64,000 nucleotides of DNA from Atopsyche davidsoni (lineage: Eukaryota; Arthropoda; Insecta; Trichoptera; Hydrobiosidae), in the NCBI GenBank assembly GCA_022113835.1, contig JAILWY010000021.1:8494001-8558000 (forward strand), in the 5' to 3' direction. The notes below the pieces were generated by a model that saw nothing but the letters and a program-made list of their open reading frames with translations, searched no databases and was not told the DNA's origin. How positions within the stretch are numbered: position 1 is the stretch's first letter; each line of letters opens with the position of its first letter. This document shows, one piece after another, positions 33,480-45,759 of the stretch. Position numbers and translations under genes: made by a program.

Positions 33480-36400
33480 CACGAGGGGAAATTAAATTTC
33501 AGAAGTGACAGATTGCCACCTTCCCCTTTCCTCCGTTCCGCACCCGACAAGGATGACGAAGCAATGGTTTTCCAATTTATTTGATGTATTCAGATATGCA
33601 AATGAAAATTGTTGTTTTTTTCAGGCGTCGCGTTTTTTTCGCTGCCCGATTGCGGTCGTGTTTATTTAGTTGGTGTTTATGTAGGAGCAACTCTGAATTA
33701 ACTATGATACACGTGAGATCCATCCGAATGCTTCATGCCAAATCCTGTCTGTAGATATACAGGTCCTTTGAAATTCGGATACTCGATTCGATTTATTGAA
33801 AGGCGTTGCTTGGAGAGATGCTTTTGCTATTGGTTTTTTGTTGTTTCTAACAATGTGTTACTGAATTTGATTCAAACTTAACTGCGTATTTGAACTGCAA
33901 GTCATTTATATGAAAACAAATTAAGATTTACTTCAATGATAAAAAAACAAACTCAAATATTTAAAGGTACAATAGTACCATTTATATATTAAATCATACT
34001 TTTTATTAAAAAAATATTTATTTAACAAACGGAGGTATCATTCGTTAAGGCAAAAATATGATTAATTTTATGTTTAAGTACTGACTGTCGTTAAAAATAA
34101 AATAAGAAAGTAAAAACCAACATTAATTTGGTAGAGGATATAAGAAGGAAGTGAAATAAGTTTCAAGAACCATCGCAAATGATTTATATCAAAAATATTT
34201 TTTCGGAAAAAATATTATTTCTGGAGCCGAAGGAAATTCGGAAGTGAATCAATTATTTATAACAGAAAAATAACTGGAGCGTATAGTTCTTAACAGGTCA
34301 CGACCGATATAAAAATGGAGAATAAATATTATACTTTGGGCGTTGGGTAAAGATAATATAATTTTTGGGAGATATAATACGGGGACGCGTGAGACATGTT
34401 CTTTAAATAAATATTATTTTAGGAAAAACGCTGAAGGATTACCGTACATTAACATTAATGGATGAGGTGTCTGCTGATGTAATTTCAACAGAAATAAGGT
34501 TTACTTGCTGTGTTTAAATGTATTAAACGATAGTATATTTCCCATAAATATAAACTTAAAACGCCTTTATGGAATTAGAACTACAAAAAAAAATTTTGAA
34601 TGAATTTATATTACATGATAAATTTATGAAAGCCAGCATATCTAAAAAATCAACAGTTAAAACCACATTTCACTCTTTGATAGTCCATACTTTTGCTCAT
34701 CAAACTATTTATTTCCAAATATCCTGGTGGAAAAACAAATATATGAATTTTGTATTTAAACTTTATTCCAATCAACAATATTTCGGCCAGGGCTGATGTT
34801 TCGATAAAATTCAATACAGACTATCGAGTGCGTTTGTACTCCCTACTTAGATATTTTAGTTATTCACTAAATAATTTTTTTAATAATTTGATTGTTTTAA
34901 ATTAGAAGTAAAATATACTATATGAATTTTATATGTGAAGCACTATTTAACAAGCCGATTGACCAAGTTATAAATTGAGACGAAAGGGTCATCTTTGTTT
35001 TATTGTTTATCTGGGTTATTTTTTTTATTTAGATATTTAAGTAAACGAAATATTTGAGATTTTTTAAAATTTATAAATGTATCAAGTTAGCCGATATATA
35101 TATATATATATTGTCTGATTTATTTTCGTAAGAAAAACCGAAGCGATTGCAATGCACCCAGTGGTGCGCGTCATTGACACGCTTTCTAAGGATTATGAGA
35201 TTTTTATTATAATTTAATTATGTATTTAAACTGTGATGATGAAAAATATAAAACGTAAGTGATCATAAATTGAATTGAAAACAATGAAAGACTGTAGTTA
35301 AATAAAATTAGAGTAAATAAATCTAAACACCTTATCATAAAAATTTCATTTTAAATTTAATCATGCATTCTTACCAAACAGCAATAGTCGTCGGAAAAAT
35401 CTGAAAAAAAAAAAACAAATTCAAATTAGTGTTATTTAATAATAAACGTCCAAAAGTTTGTCAGAGTTTATATTTATTTAATAATATTTAATTTAAAAAT
35501 CAATGGTTTGACAGCTTTTTCAAGATATAAATATAACAACTTCTCTGTGTTTTATTTGATAATAAATATCATTAAGTATTTTTAAATATGACAAAAATCC
35601 CAGTGATTCCAAATGTGTGCAGTGTCAACTGTCGAATACCATCAAAAAATTCGATAGATCCACGTTAAAAACATTGAAAATTCTACATTAAATAATGAAT
35701 CAAATTATGAACAAGAAAACACCATAAAACACATCTCTCGGCATAAACTATGACATTCTCATCCAGCAAAGCTCCGAGGTAGCCTTTTAGCTCCCCGGGC
35801 ATAAAGCCCAAATCCTGGGCAATTGTTTAATTTTAAACAAGGTGCGTGCGGGCCCTTAAATCCCACCTACAATATGTCCATCTTATGGCTCCGTGGGCCC
35901 GAAATTATTTATTCAGGGGTCGTGTGTGCGGCCAGTCCCTCGGTCTCGGAGAATCCTTTATTATGCAGTCGTGAAGGCGCCTAACCCGGTTAGTGAACGG
36001 GACTCCTTTGAAAGCCAAGGTGGCCGGAAATCGATCTCGCCCAGGTAAAATAGAAACAACCAAAGCAAAAAAGGAATTTTTGAACTATGCTTCCCTGAAT
36101 GTGGAATCGAAACTTTTGCAGGTAGTGTTACGTGTAAGAATCTTAAATTTTAAAGCAGGGTATACACACCAAAAATAGTACGATATATTTAAATTCATTT
36201 TTCTATCATTTTTAAATTTATAATGTATCGGAAATTAGACAGTAAAAAATTTATATACAAGTTTAATTAAAAATGTCAGTGAGAGGCCTTTTTACTTTTT
36301 TGTATATTTAATTATCGTATACATGGTAAATCAGCTTGACAGGTCTAACGAAAAAATGAAATCCTCAATGACATGCAATTACGACACGTGCGGGGGCGGA

Positions 36401-37585
36401 GGCTGCGGTCAATGCGATGATATGGATATTGGCTCTGAAAAATATGGCTCACATTCACGTGAATGATGGAAATCATTAATTAATAAACCCAATAAAAATT
36501 GTTTGATTGAATAGATATTATGAACAAGCTGCACTATATGATTATAAAGCTATATTTGATACAAATGCTAACTATTTCTTGCTAAGAATACCATTATTTT
36601 TTCATGTTCAAATAATGATTGATATGGAATGGATAACTGATCTTTGATTTTCGAAATGTTTATTTTCAATAAATGGGATCAAAGGATATTTTCAGTTGCT
36701 AAAATAATATAAACAACCCTCAATGGGCTGTTTAATACAAAGACAGATATAACCTAGGCCATTTATGGACAAGAAAACAAAACATCTAAAAATTAAAACA
36801 ATGATCACAATCACAGAATAGAAAAAAAGTATAATTGTGTATTAAAAATTAACGTGAATTGTCAATTAATATATGAATCATCTTAGATATTTTTTTATAT
36901 TCAGTAAGAAAAAAAAAACAGCTTATGCGCATATCTCAGAAATGCATTAATAACACAAATACGTTTTTATTTTTAAAGCTGCATTATGATTTCGACGTCA
37001 AATATGTTTTAAAAAACTTTTAAATAAAAATGATATATGACAAACCAACGCTATGTCACATGCACAATGTCAGTTTTCTTCAAAGAAAAAGGTATAAAAA
37101 ATGAAGTCCACCAAAACACGTTTTTATGTAGCTATATAAAAGATAAAAATAAATAGGATAACATTTGTCATATCATATGGTATAATCTATTAGCTATGGT
37201 AAACAAAAAGCTTTGTGGGCCATTTATAGTAATAAAAAAAAAAGAAAATATAAGAGAAAGACCATCCAATGTGGAGAGCAAAGAAATCGTTCCACCACTA
37301 GCACACTAGAAGGCACAATCACACAGTTCCTTTATTACGCCCGACTATCCGGCGAGAAGCAATCAACGGTCAAGAGCTACACTGGAGAGCCGCGATACCG
37401 CCGCGTTTCATTCCGTCGCAACCGTTTTATCTCATGGCCAATGCCCTGAAATACAATATAATTACGTTAAAGCAATATTATTTATCTTAACTCAACTGCA
37501 CTCGAATTAAAATAATCCAAATACAAAATATTATTTAAACCCAACAAGTATATTATAGCCATGCTTAGCCAAGACGATACGAGTA
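33480..37585. other. Intergenic DNA with islands at 33480-33660, 35750-36010, 36380-36470 and 37260-37450
   Basis: A pyrimidine-rich island (33500-33560) precedes AT-rich DNA. A short (TA)n lies at 35095-35111. The 35750-36010 island is complex and GC-elevated, containing AACAAGGTGCGTGCGGGCCC and a TTTATTATGCAGTCGTGAAG block, candidate regulatory motifs. The short frames at 35993-36178 and 37213-37449 lack known domains. No gene called. Confidence 0.35.
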
Positions 37586-38033
37586 CAGTAAAACGTCGAT
37601 ATAACGGAACAATTGGAAAAAATGGGGTGTCCGTTAATGCCGAAAGTCCGTTATATAAAAATAGGTTTAAAATAATTAAAATAACTTTTTTTGTAAATAC
37701 ACTGTAGATATACATAAAAAAATACAAGAAACAAAAAAAATTGTTTTTAATTATCTACGGACACTCGTCGTGAAGTGACGTTGCTGCTTGCATTTGTTAA
37801 TCCTACTGAAAAGGAATCAAGTTTTGTTTGCACTTTTGAAGTTTGCTATTTTTTTATAACCAACTCTCGAAAATTACAAAAAAAAATATTTTTTTTACAT
37901 TTTCGCATTTAAATCGTTTTTATTTTATTTTTTACATTTGACCGTTATATCCGAAATCCGTACATCATTTCTTTGCAAACTGATGTTGGCAAAGTGCATA
38001 TTTATGCCTAGTTATGCAGTGTTAATTTTACTG
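37586..38033. mobile_element. pogo/Tigger-like MITE with TA target duplication
   Basis: It starts CAGTAAAACGTCGATATAAC after TA (37584-37585) and ends GTTAATTTTACTG before TA (38034-38035). CAGTAAAACCTCGATATAACGG-type ends are characteristic of pogo/Tigger elements of the Tc1/mariner superfamily. Sub-terminal GTCCGTTA and CCGTTATATCCGAAA motifs recur inside. The inverted repeats have diverged beyond the first nine bases. At 448 bp with no transposase it is non-autonomous. Confidence 0.82.
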
Positions 38034-38093
38034 TAGGTTTTTGCGGCTTAAATTTTAACAGTAAACTTAAACATATAAACAAAATGTATTGAT

Positions 38094-38252
38094 TAATCTT
38101 GTTGAGGGACAAGGCATTTGATTGGTGAAGATCCATTTTTATAATGATATTGGATCATGATGACCAAGTCTATATGGTCGAAACTAATCATGCAAAAAAT
38201 ATAATAAACTCAAAGTGAAGAAAGAATACAAAGCTGCCTTTATCATTATAAA
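38094..38252 (+). mobile_element. Foldback repeat family A, copy 3 (one arm deleted)
   Basis: Starts TAATCTTGTTGAGGGACAAG and GCATTTGATTGGTGAAGATC as in copy 1, then skips the first arm and continues ATGATGACCAAGTCTATATG, GTCGAAACTAATCATGC and the second arm ATAAACTCAAAGTGAAG. It ends CTTTATCATTATAAA. The central stem is intact (GACC with GGTC). The C of CTGATGA is altered (TCATGATGACC), so the hammerhead-like box is degraded. Confidence 0.82.
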
Positions 38253-38754
38253 TATGTATTGAATAAATAAGTACTAGGCTGTTATAAGTACTTAATTTCT
38301 TTATCACGTTAAAACGATATAATTATAACGCGAAACGATTGCGACGCGATGCAACAAACGGCTGCGATGATAGCGGCCAACATTCACAGCGGCAGAGAAG
38401 GCATTTGTTTGCCGGGAACAAAATTAGGCACTCGGCCCGACTCTGAATGCTGTCGCCAAATAAAACAAGGAGTTGTTAATAAATTTACTTTTGTCCGAGC
38501 GTCGCAGGTTTATCTTCGCCGGCTGACAAAGGACAGGCGGCGATTGTCATTCGGTAGGCGGAGCGGCCGGGCGGGCGAACTTACTCTCAGAAATAGTTTG
38601 CAGGTTTGTTGCCGTCTTTTCAACTTTGCTGTTTTGTTTTCTGAAGAAGTTTGGGTCTCGAGAATTTTAGATTTTTAATGAAAAAGTTCGCGGCTCTTTC
38701 CTTTGGCGTATAAAAATCATTTTTAATACGCACATAAAACATGTTTTTCTGTAT
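38253..38754. other. GC-elevated island at 38340-38610
   Basis: A 109-codon plus frame (38349-38678) spans this island. It starts MQQTAAMIAANIHSGREGIC and is arginine-rich later, but I recognise no family and see no promoter or splice context. A non-coding regulatory island is as likely. Left as uncalled. Confidence 0.3.
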
Positions 38755-38822
38755 ATTATTGATTTTCGCGAAGACCGTCTCACAGGAAATACGATTTTGC
38801 CTATACGGGTTTGATTGATTGA
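38755..38822 (+). repeat. Dispersed repeat P, copy 1
   Basis: GAAGACCGTCTCACAGGAAA, ACGATTTTGCCTATACGGGT and TTGATTGATTG match the complement of 55965-56030. Both copies lie beside tRNA-headed repeats, so P is probably the end of a larger element that includes them. Confidence 0.75.
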
Positions 38823-38826
38823 TAAT

Positions 38827-39078
38827 GTATGTCTTATTTTTTGGATTGGACGTCTACGATTACGGGTTTATTGTATTATTACTAATATGATTAGGTTAGG
38901 TTAGGGGATGTGGGTTCAAATCCCACACAAATCACGATGATATTTTTCTGAGAGTTTCTTTAAATCATCTTCTATGTATGAACTAATGTGTCTAATCATA
39001 TTAGTAATGATATAATAAACCCGTAATGGGTAATAAATACGCATCTGATTGACGTCCAATCCAAAAAATAAGACATAC
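38827..39078. mobile_element. Foldback element with tRNA-repeat fragment in the loop
   Basis: The left arm (38827-38895: GTATGTCTTATTTTTTGG, ATTGGACGTC, ATTACGGGTTTATT, TACTAATATGATTA) is the reverse complement of the right arm (38992-39078), which carries a roughly 22-bp insertion. The loop holds a TTAGG triple repeat and a 5'-truncated tRNA-like head with its tail. No clear target duplication. Confidence 0.78.
38891..38907 (+). repeat. Short interstitial TTAGG repeat
   Basis: TTAGGTTAGGTTAGGGG, three units of the ancestral insect telomere motif, immediately before the truncated tRNA-like head. CCTAA-type runs also occur at 10511-10538 and near 52205. Three units is short enough to be a repeat-family feature rather than a telomere relic. 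Confidence 0.6.
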
Positions 39079-39790
39079 GTATATGAAGGTACGCGTCTTG
39101 GCTAAATTAATAGATTTTAAAAATAATATCCAGATGAGACTAAAATCGCTTTAGTTGTTACTTTATTCAAAAAGTCCAGTGCTTGCAAATCACTAATTAT
39201 TGGTCGGCCTGGGCACATTGGTTCATATGTAGAGTATGATTGTTAAAAATTCTCGATAAACGGAAGTGATTCGTTAGTACAAGGGTTAGTACACCGGCCA
39301 TGTAAGCCAGGGGATGTGGGTTCAAATCCCACACAAATCACGATGATATTTTTCTTAGAGTTTCTTTAAATCATCTTCTATGTATGAACTAATGTGCCTA
39401 ATCATATTAGTAATGATAGATAATGATTAAGAACATTTTTTCAACTATTGAAAATTTATTAAAGAAAAAGGCACCGGCCATGTAAGCTTGGGGAGTGGGT
39501 TCAAATCCCACACAAATCACGATGATATTTTTCTTAGAGTTTCTTTAAATCATCTTCTATGTATGAACTAATGTGCCTAATCATATTAGTAATGATAGAT
39601 AATGATTAAGAACATTTTTTCAACTATTGAAAATTTATTAAAGAAAAAGGCACCGGCCATGTAAGCTTGGGGAGTGGGTTCAAATCCCACACAAATAACG
39701 ATGATATTTTTCTAAGAGTTTATTTAATCAATTTTCAATATTTGAAAAAATGTACTTAATCGTTATCAATGTTTTTCAGTATGTTGATTT
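38905..39790 (+). repeat. Cluster of tRNA-headed repeats, including about 179-bp tandem units
   Basis: A fragment (38905-39010) precedes one copy with a full tRNA-like head (39266-39341), then two more copies starting at CACCGGCC (39472, 39651). The last three share GGGTTCAAATCCCACACAAA and tails with CATCTTCTATGTATGAACTA, spaced about 180 and 179 bp, so they form a short tandem array. Each unit joins a head-to-tail copy to an inverted tail (TAATGATTAAGAACATTTTT). Unit 4 diverges after 39714. Confidence 0.85.
39266..39341 (+). repeat. tRNA-like head of the repeat (not a functional tRNA)
   Basis: 76 nt folding partly as a tRNA: acceptor GTGATTC with AAATCAC (6 of 7 pairs), a D-arm like TTAGTACAAGGGTTAGTAC, and a T-arm GTGGG-TTCAAAT-CCCAC that includes a perfect pol III B-box type GGTTCAAATCC. 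The anticodon arm is irregular (CCGGC against GCCAGG, no U33). The layout recalls Asp/Glu/Gly tRNAs. It would supply an internal pol III promoter to a SINE. Confidence 0.7.
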
Positions 39791-40904
39791 TTTGATTACA
39801 TAAATATTAACCGATGGAAGTAAAGACCCAACCGTCCGAAAACTGATGTAAATATACCTAAAATCCATTTACTTAAATTTCAATGAATGATATTTCTATT
39901 ATTGTGAAATAAATATAAAAAATATTTTCGATGTGCTATAAATAACATGCAAATAATCAAGTAATCTAGATTTTGATCTGGAGCGTTCTAACTACCTTCA
40001 TTAGAGGTCTCATTAAAATTCTACGCCTTCTTGATCAATAAATTTTTATGTAGCAGTCTGGATCGAGGCAAAACTTTAAAATAATTAATAGATTCGATTT
40101 TATCATACTTACATAAAATTATTTAAGCTTTGAAATTCATGACGCATTCTGATGACATTTGGACAAAACTTGTTAAAATAATGATTAAAACTGGTCTCGA
40201 AGTTTACAGGTAGAATAAAATAATTGTTTTACGCGGACAGTTGGACATTGGTTTTCCTGTAAATTTTGAACAAAAGAGATAATATCACGTTACGTCACAG
40301 AAAATTGGCCTGAAAAGCATCAGAGGTGATTTTTTTACTGAAAAAAATGGTAAAAAATTTCATACAAATTAAACATTGCATTCCGCTTGTAATCTTTATA
40401 TTCAATTTTATTTAATAAAATAGTGTAAATTATACAGGAAATATCGTATGGAACTCCGCTATTTGTGTTTATCTATCATAAAAAAGGCATGGTATGTACA
40501 CGTTTCAATTTTGTATTCCCGAGACATTGATCCGATCTCTGAAAAAACTAGAAAACACTACAGTAAAGCATCGAAGAATATCTCAATTTGATATTTTTCC
40601 TTTTTACAATATTTTATCACATTTTACCATATTCCGTATCAAGTGACGAAGGGTACACCCGAAACACTAAAACTTTCAATTTGTATTATCATCCGAAGGC
40701 ACATGCTCCATCGCTACAGTAACCATATTTTTTCCAAAAAAGAAAACAAAAAAACTATATCTACATCATCGGTATTTTTTTGTCTTTATTTTAAAATATT
40801 GAAAAATGTGAAAAATTATTGCATATCAATTTTTTCTCTAGCCGGTTTCTAATATTTCAACAAAATCTCAGTATCACATTTATTGATCTATTATATTAAG
40901 AAAA
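39791..40904. other. AT-rich intergenic DNA
   Basis: Nothing recognised. A 69-codon frame at 40643-40852 is lysine/phenylalanine rich and shows no domain. Confidence 0.5.
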
Positions 40905-41075
40905 TATGTTATTTTTCAGCTATTTGTTTTTATTTATGACCGGTTTTGGCAAACTTTCTTATTGGTATTTTTAAATGAAGTTTTTTTTATTTTATGATGC
41001 TGATACAAAAAAGTATCGAAACGGAATTCCACCAAGTGTTTTTTGTCGATGATATCGGTCTATTTTTAGATCACA
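40905..41075 (+). mobile_element. Dispersed repeat family B, copy 4 (decayed)
   Basis: TTTTATTTATGACCGGTTTT, GGCAAACTTTC, ATTGGTATTTTTAAATGAAG and, after a gap, CGAAACGGAATTCCACCAAG with TGTTTTTTGTCGATGATAT align to copy 2. The hairpin stem is partly decayed (GGCAAAC versus ATTGGTA), and the CGAAAC box has become CAAAAC on the minus strand. Confidence 0.7.
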
Positions 41076-43251
41076 AAGAAAAATATTTTTTAATTTAAAT
41101 TAAAAAATAAATTGTGGTATTTGCAACTAGAGAAATTTCAGGTTCAAATAACGAAAAATGTCTTTTTTAATTTCTGCCATTTATTAAAAAAAATTATAAA
41201 TAATTTTAAAAAAATCTGTAAATGCGTTAATACATACTTATGAAGTTGTCAAAATATTTAGAAAAATATCACTTTGAATAAGGATTAAGACAACATCAAT
41301 ATTATGCCATAATTTGTTGTTTATGAATATAATTTATTTTTTGTATATTCAAGGTGTGTCACCTTACCACGCTTATCAGCTGTGCGCTCACCGATGTGAA
41401 CTCAAATAAAAACATCCAATATATACCAGGGCTGTGTTTATATAATAAATGGCACTAAAGACGTTTAGTATGATAGAGTTACTCCATTGTATTGTAATAG
41501 ATGTTCATTGTTTCAGCATACTTATGATAATAGGGTTTTTAAATTGTGGGTAACATGGTGCCAAAAGAAGTTCTTAAGGATTTTACCATATAATTTAAAA
41601 TTTACAAATTCCTCTGCGGTCACGCGATGAAAAGAAAGCTGTTTGCAGCTTGTAACAGAAGAAAAATTGTATTGATGTGTTCATTTTCAATTTTCATTGG
41701 TTATTTATTGTAATAGGATTATATTGTAATATTTCAACCAATGGTTGTAATACTTCCTATAGAAAAAAAATCTATACTATTTTACAATTTTTTAAAAATA
41801 TTTTAAAACTGTTATACAGTGTTTATAGAAATTGACAAAAATATTTTTTTATATAATCAGTCTCTATAGTCATATTTTCAATAAAGAGGAACCAATAAAA
41901 CGAGCTCGTTGTACGTGTTTCAGATTTAATACAGATAAAAAAGTAGTGATAATAAGTATTTAACCTTATATCGTGGCTAAGAATTGTGATCAAAAAAACT
42001 GTGATCAAAAATTAATATTATGAGGGTGATAGATAGTTTATAATGTACTACAGTAAAAATTTAGAAAAATGAAATACCCAGCAACACTAGCATGAATATG
42101 ATGTCTTGTAAATACTTTAACTACCTCCGTACATGGTGTTTTCTATTCCAATACATCACAGCCTTATCATACGCAGCTGAGCAACCTTTGTACAAAGATT
42201 CGAGAGATTTGCAAAAGTGATATGTTACGATACATCCAGGGGATGAGAATAACTCAGATAGCTGGCAACCCTATTCCCGGAAAAAACCTGCGAGCATACA
42301 TTTAACCACCAAGAGTAGCGTTGTGCTAACGTCTATATTATTACAAAAATATTAAACGATGGTTTATTATTGGGTATTTTTATAACGACTATATGACGTT
42401 TAAATAATAATTTATATATAGAACCAATTTCTCTTACTATCAATAAATCAAAGTATAAGGAGCATTTGTTTAAAACTAAGATTTTTTAAGCGTTTTATTT
42501 GGGTGTTTAAAACAATAGCTGCTTTATAAAATAATATATATTTATAAAGTACTTTAACAGAGTAACTCTTTAAAGTTTAAGTAATTTTAGTGTATTTTCA
42601 TAACTCACTATTTAAAATGATACAAATGATAAAAATCAAGTTAGTATTGGCATACTTTAGTAGTTTGCAAAGTTTTCACTCAACAAAGGTCTAAGTATCG
42701 ATATGTTAGCATTTAAAAGTGAGACTGTGGAGTAGGGAAATACGGCGGTAGAACAAATTGAGTCGAAACAGCTTTATACCGAAGCTCATTGTTTTGCCAG
42801 CCGTGAAAATTGGAAAAGAAATCGAATATGCGACGACTGGGTGTCCCGAATTCCGGCCGATGCGTAGAACTTCGGTATGAGAATACCGTTTTTGCGTACG
42901 GCTTGGGCCAATTTGTGGCGCACCCGAGTTTGCCACCGAGAACCAGGGGGGAGGGTAGCATTTCGATTTGTGTGTTTCTGTTTGTATACGTAGAGGGGTT
43001 GGAAGTATTGTCTGTCGGGAAGTAGTTTCATTTTGGGTCCGAGGTGCTGGGAGAGAGTGCCGAGCGCGCCGCGTGAACTGAAATGCGTCATTTGTTATTT
43101 GGTGCGAAGGCTCGTCTTTAGAAGTTACTTTGAATATTTTTTAATTGTTTGAAATAATTTTTTTTAACAGTTTAAAAACGAAAACTGTGTAATATAAAAG
43201 TTTAGTTTTAGAATACATAATAACTTAGACCTTTAACATTGTTTGATGCAG
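41076..43251. other. Intergenic DNA with islands at 42170-42310 and 42720-43120
   Basis: AT-rich, then a 400-bp GC-elevated island (42720-43120) in which four overlapping frames on both strands (42706-42936, 42713-42961, 42786-43091, 42810-43025) remain open. Multiple open frames at once point to composition rather than coding. None shows a known domain. Confidence 0.4.
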
Positions 43252-44060
43252 ACCATTGATATTTTTATAATGACTTACTATCTTCAGGTTTTAAATGTAT
43301 GGCAATATACTTATATGATTTTTTATATTATTGAAAGTAAAAAACCACGTGTAATATAAGAAAGGTTCTTGACACGAGATAAGAATACTAAATATTTCTT
43401 TGTATTTATTATCTAAATAAATACGAAAACGAAATCATTGTTATATTGGCCATATAACAGAATATAGTGTTTATCATATATTAACAACAAATGTACAAAC
43501 CATTAATCTTTTTTTTATGACATACCATTAGGGCAACTTCAAGTTTTAAATCTATGGCAATATATATATATACAATAATACCCCGCTTTAAGCGAGGGAT
43601 ACGTTCCGAAAAAAAATCGCGTTAAGTGAAATTCGCGTATATCGGGGTTTACGATTAAACATACATACATAGTCAAAACTTAATACAAAAAATACGAATC
43701 ATTTGAATCAACCACTTTAATTCTAAGAACACTTTATGCAGTATAACATTACTGAAAAATACATCTGTTGTATTTTGGGTAGCGTTTCTTTAACGTTCTT
43801 GTAAAATACGTTCATAACACCCAACGCTGTTTTTAATTGTTAAGAGAAGTCAATGACTACATTATGTTCATACACATTCTTAAAATAAGAAAATTGCGTA
43901 ATGCGAGGCATTTAAACGCGAAATTTAAAATTAGCGAGGTATTACTGTATATATAATTGTTGAAAGTAAAAAACCACGAGTAAAATAAGAAAGGTTGTTG
44001 ACACGAGACATATCAAAATATTTCACTGTATTTATTATCAAAATACGAAATCATTGTTAT
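43252..44060 (+). repeat. Local tandem duplication, about 190 bp, second copy split by a MITE
   Basis: Copy 1 (43252-43446) and copy 2 (43499-44060 minus the MITE) share TTTTAAATNTATGGCAATATA, TTGAAAGTAAAAAACCACG, AATATAAGAAAGGTTNTTGA, CACGAGA and TACGAAATCATTGTTAT. A 375-bp element sits between GGCAATATATATA and TATATAATTGTTGAAAG in copy 2. Copy 1 is uninterrupted there and serves as an empty site. Confidence 0.85.
43573..43947. mobile_element. 375-bp pogo/Tigger-like MITE with TA target duplication
   Basis: It starts CAATAATACCCCGCTTTAAG and ends TTAGCGAGGTATTACTG, inverted-repeat ends with the CAGTAATACCTCGCT-type consensus, between TA at 43571-43572 and 43948-43949. The sub-terminal GCGAGGGATACGTTCC and GCGTTAAGTGAAATTCGCG blocks are typical of this MITE type. 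No transposase. Insertion is confirmed by the unoccupied duplicate at 43252-43446. Confidence 0.88.
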
Positions 44061-45759
44061 CCGAATATGGTGTCACCAAATTTAATTTCTAATTTACATG
44101 TACGCGGAGACGAACTAAATCACACGATTGCAATATGCCCCGAAAAAACATGTTCATGTTCATTTAATATGTGATAAATAATCAGACGCTCATAAAGCAT
44201 CAAGTAGAAGTAGACTATCTCGGGCGATAGCTTATATGAAGTAACTTACCGCTCTTACATGCTAATAATGTAATAACATACGGTCTCTATATTTTATAAG
44301 GCCGGGGGCCGTATATAACGTGACCTTCGGTTTATCACGCGGACCTTCACGCCCCCCGCGGAGCCCGGCGGGGAGCGCCGCGCACTTTTATCTCGACGGA
44401 CTATTTTCCCTTCAGCATTTATACACTCTCCAGCCAGCCACTGATACACAAGACAAAGTGCCGCCGAGAGTTTTAATAAAAACCTGCCCGTTCTCTGAGA
44501 TCTCCCCCAGGTACGCGGGAATAATCTACTGCTTTATATTTTTCTCGATATTTGTTTATGTAACACGGAAACAGTTTATAGAAAAATCGAACTCTCATAA
44601 ATTTTTACGGAGGTAAACGCTTGTGATAAAAAAATAATAAAATATTCACGCTCCATTATATAAGTGGTATTAAATTCATATCCTTCCGCCTTCCTTTCTT
44701 GGAGATGCCCGCCTTGTCATTCTTTCCCTTTTCGGCTTTTATTTTTTTAAAAGAATTGTTGTAAATACTTATTGCGTACTTGTAATATTTTCTACAAAAA
44801 AATTAAGAATTTAAACCCTATTATGCTGCTCATAAATATTTTTTTCATAACAAAGAGAATAAACTAAGTAGATTTTATGGAAGCATACCCTTTTAAATCT
44901 TTATTTTATGCAAGACTAAATATTATTTTTTCTATTATTTTCGTTTGGTTTCAATACCTGTCAAATAATGGTATTTCAAATACTTGACGTTTAAAATAAA
45001 CGTTGATATTTCAACCTGTAATACAAAACTCTCTTGTAATATTTATTCAGATATTTATTTGATGTGGTATTAGAATGCCACAACATTTACCAATTGACAG
45101 TTGAAAAGGAAATGTCGAGGTCAAATCATTTGATAAAGTAACCATTTTTGGAGCAATGAGGTGCTCTTTTACATCCAAATATGTTTCCCTTTTATCAAAG
45201 TAATACTGCTAATGCCCATTAGCATACTTTATAGTTGCTTATATTTTTATTAAATTTAGAAGTATTACTTTTTATGTATGTTTCTATCTTTCCTTTCCCA
45301 TCAAAATAAAGTTTAATTTAACGATGACAATTAATGTTTCCTTATAAAACTTTTTGGACTCTGGACTAACCTTAATTCAGATTATTATATACTGATTGAC
45401 TTTACTTGTATTTGTTTCTTCGACAGTAAAATATAGGATAACGCTTGCGTAAATATTATTTAAAAAAATTTAATCAAGTTATTTACGGTTTTTGTTATCG
45501 ATATGTAAATCATTCATCAATCGATTGCATTTTATGTCATTTTATAAAATCTACCTGCCTCACTATTTGCAGTTTTTACAGGTTAATCGTTGTAGATTAT
45601 CTGATCTTGCATGTTTCCCACTGTATTATAAACATTATGACTTGCAACTTACAAATTATTTAATTTATGAATATAAAAAATATACCTTGACAGTAAACAA
45701 TGAACCTTTGTTGTTTTGCTAGTAATAAACTACAATGTCCTGTTTTATTAAGATTGAGA
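44061..45759. other. Intergenic DNA with GC island at 44285-44530
   Basis: The 44285-44530 island contains a GTATATAACGTGACCTTCGG block, a second GGACCTTCACG and TTTTATCTCG, resembling nuclear-receptor half-sites and a GATA site, plus a CpG-rich core near 44350-44380. A 98-codon plus frame (44320-44616) crosses it without a known domain. A promoter or enhancer role is conjecture. The rest is AT-rich. Confidence 0.35.

Noticed and set aside
33461..33490. Further family B copy at TTGGAATTCCACGAGG
   Set aside because: Only about 12 bases match the B end (GGAATTCCAC) and nothing continues; likely chance.
38349..38678. 109-codon frame as a possible gene
   Set aside because: No recognisable domain, arginine bias from CGG-rich DNA, and no promoter or splice evidence. 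Kept as an island only.
38891..38907. Telomere or telomere fusion point
   Set aside because: Only three TTAGG units, inside a foldback repeat.
39266..39790. Regularly spaced repeats reminiscent of a CRISPR array
   Set aside because: Units are about 179 bp with no short-repeat/unique-spacer structure, and the context is an animal genome.
42706..43091. Four overlapping frames on both strands in one GC island
   Set aside because: Several frames open at once reflect low stop-codon frequency in GC-elevated DNA; no known motif in any of them.
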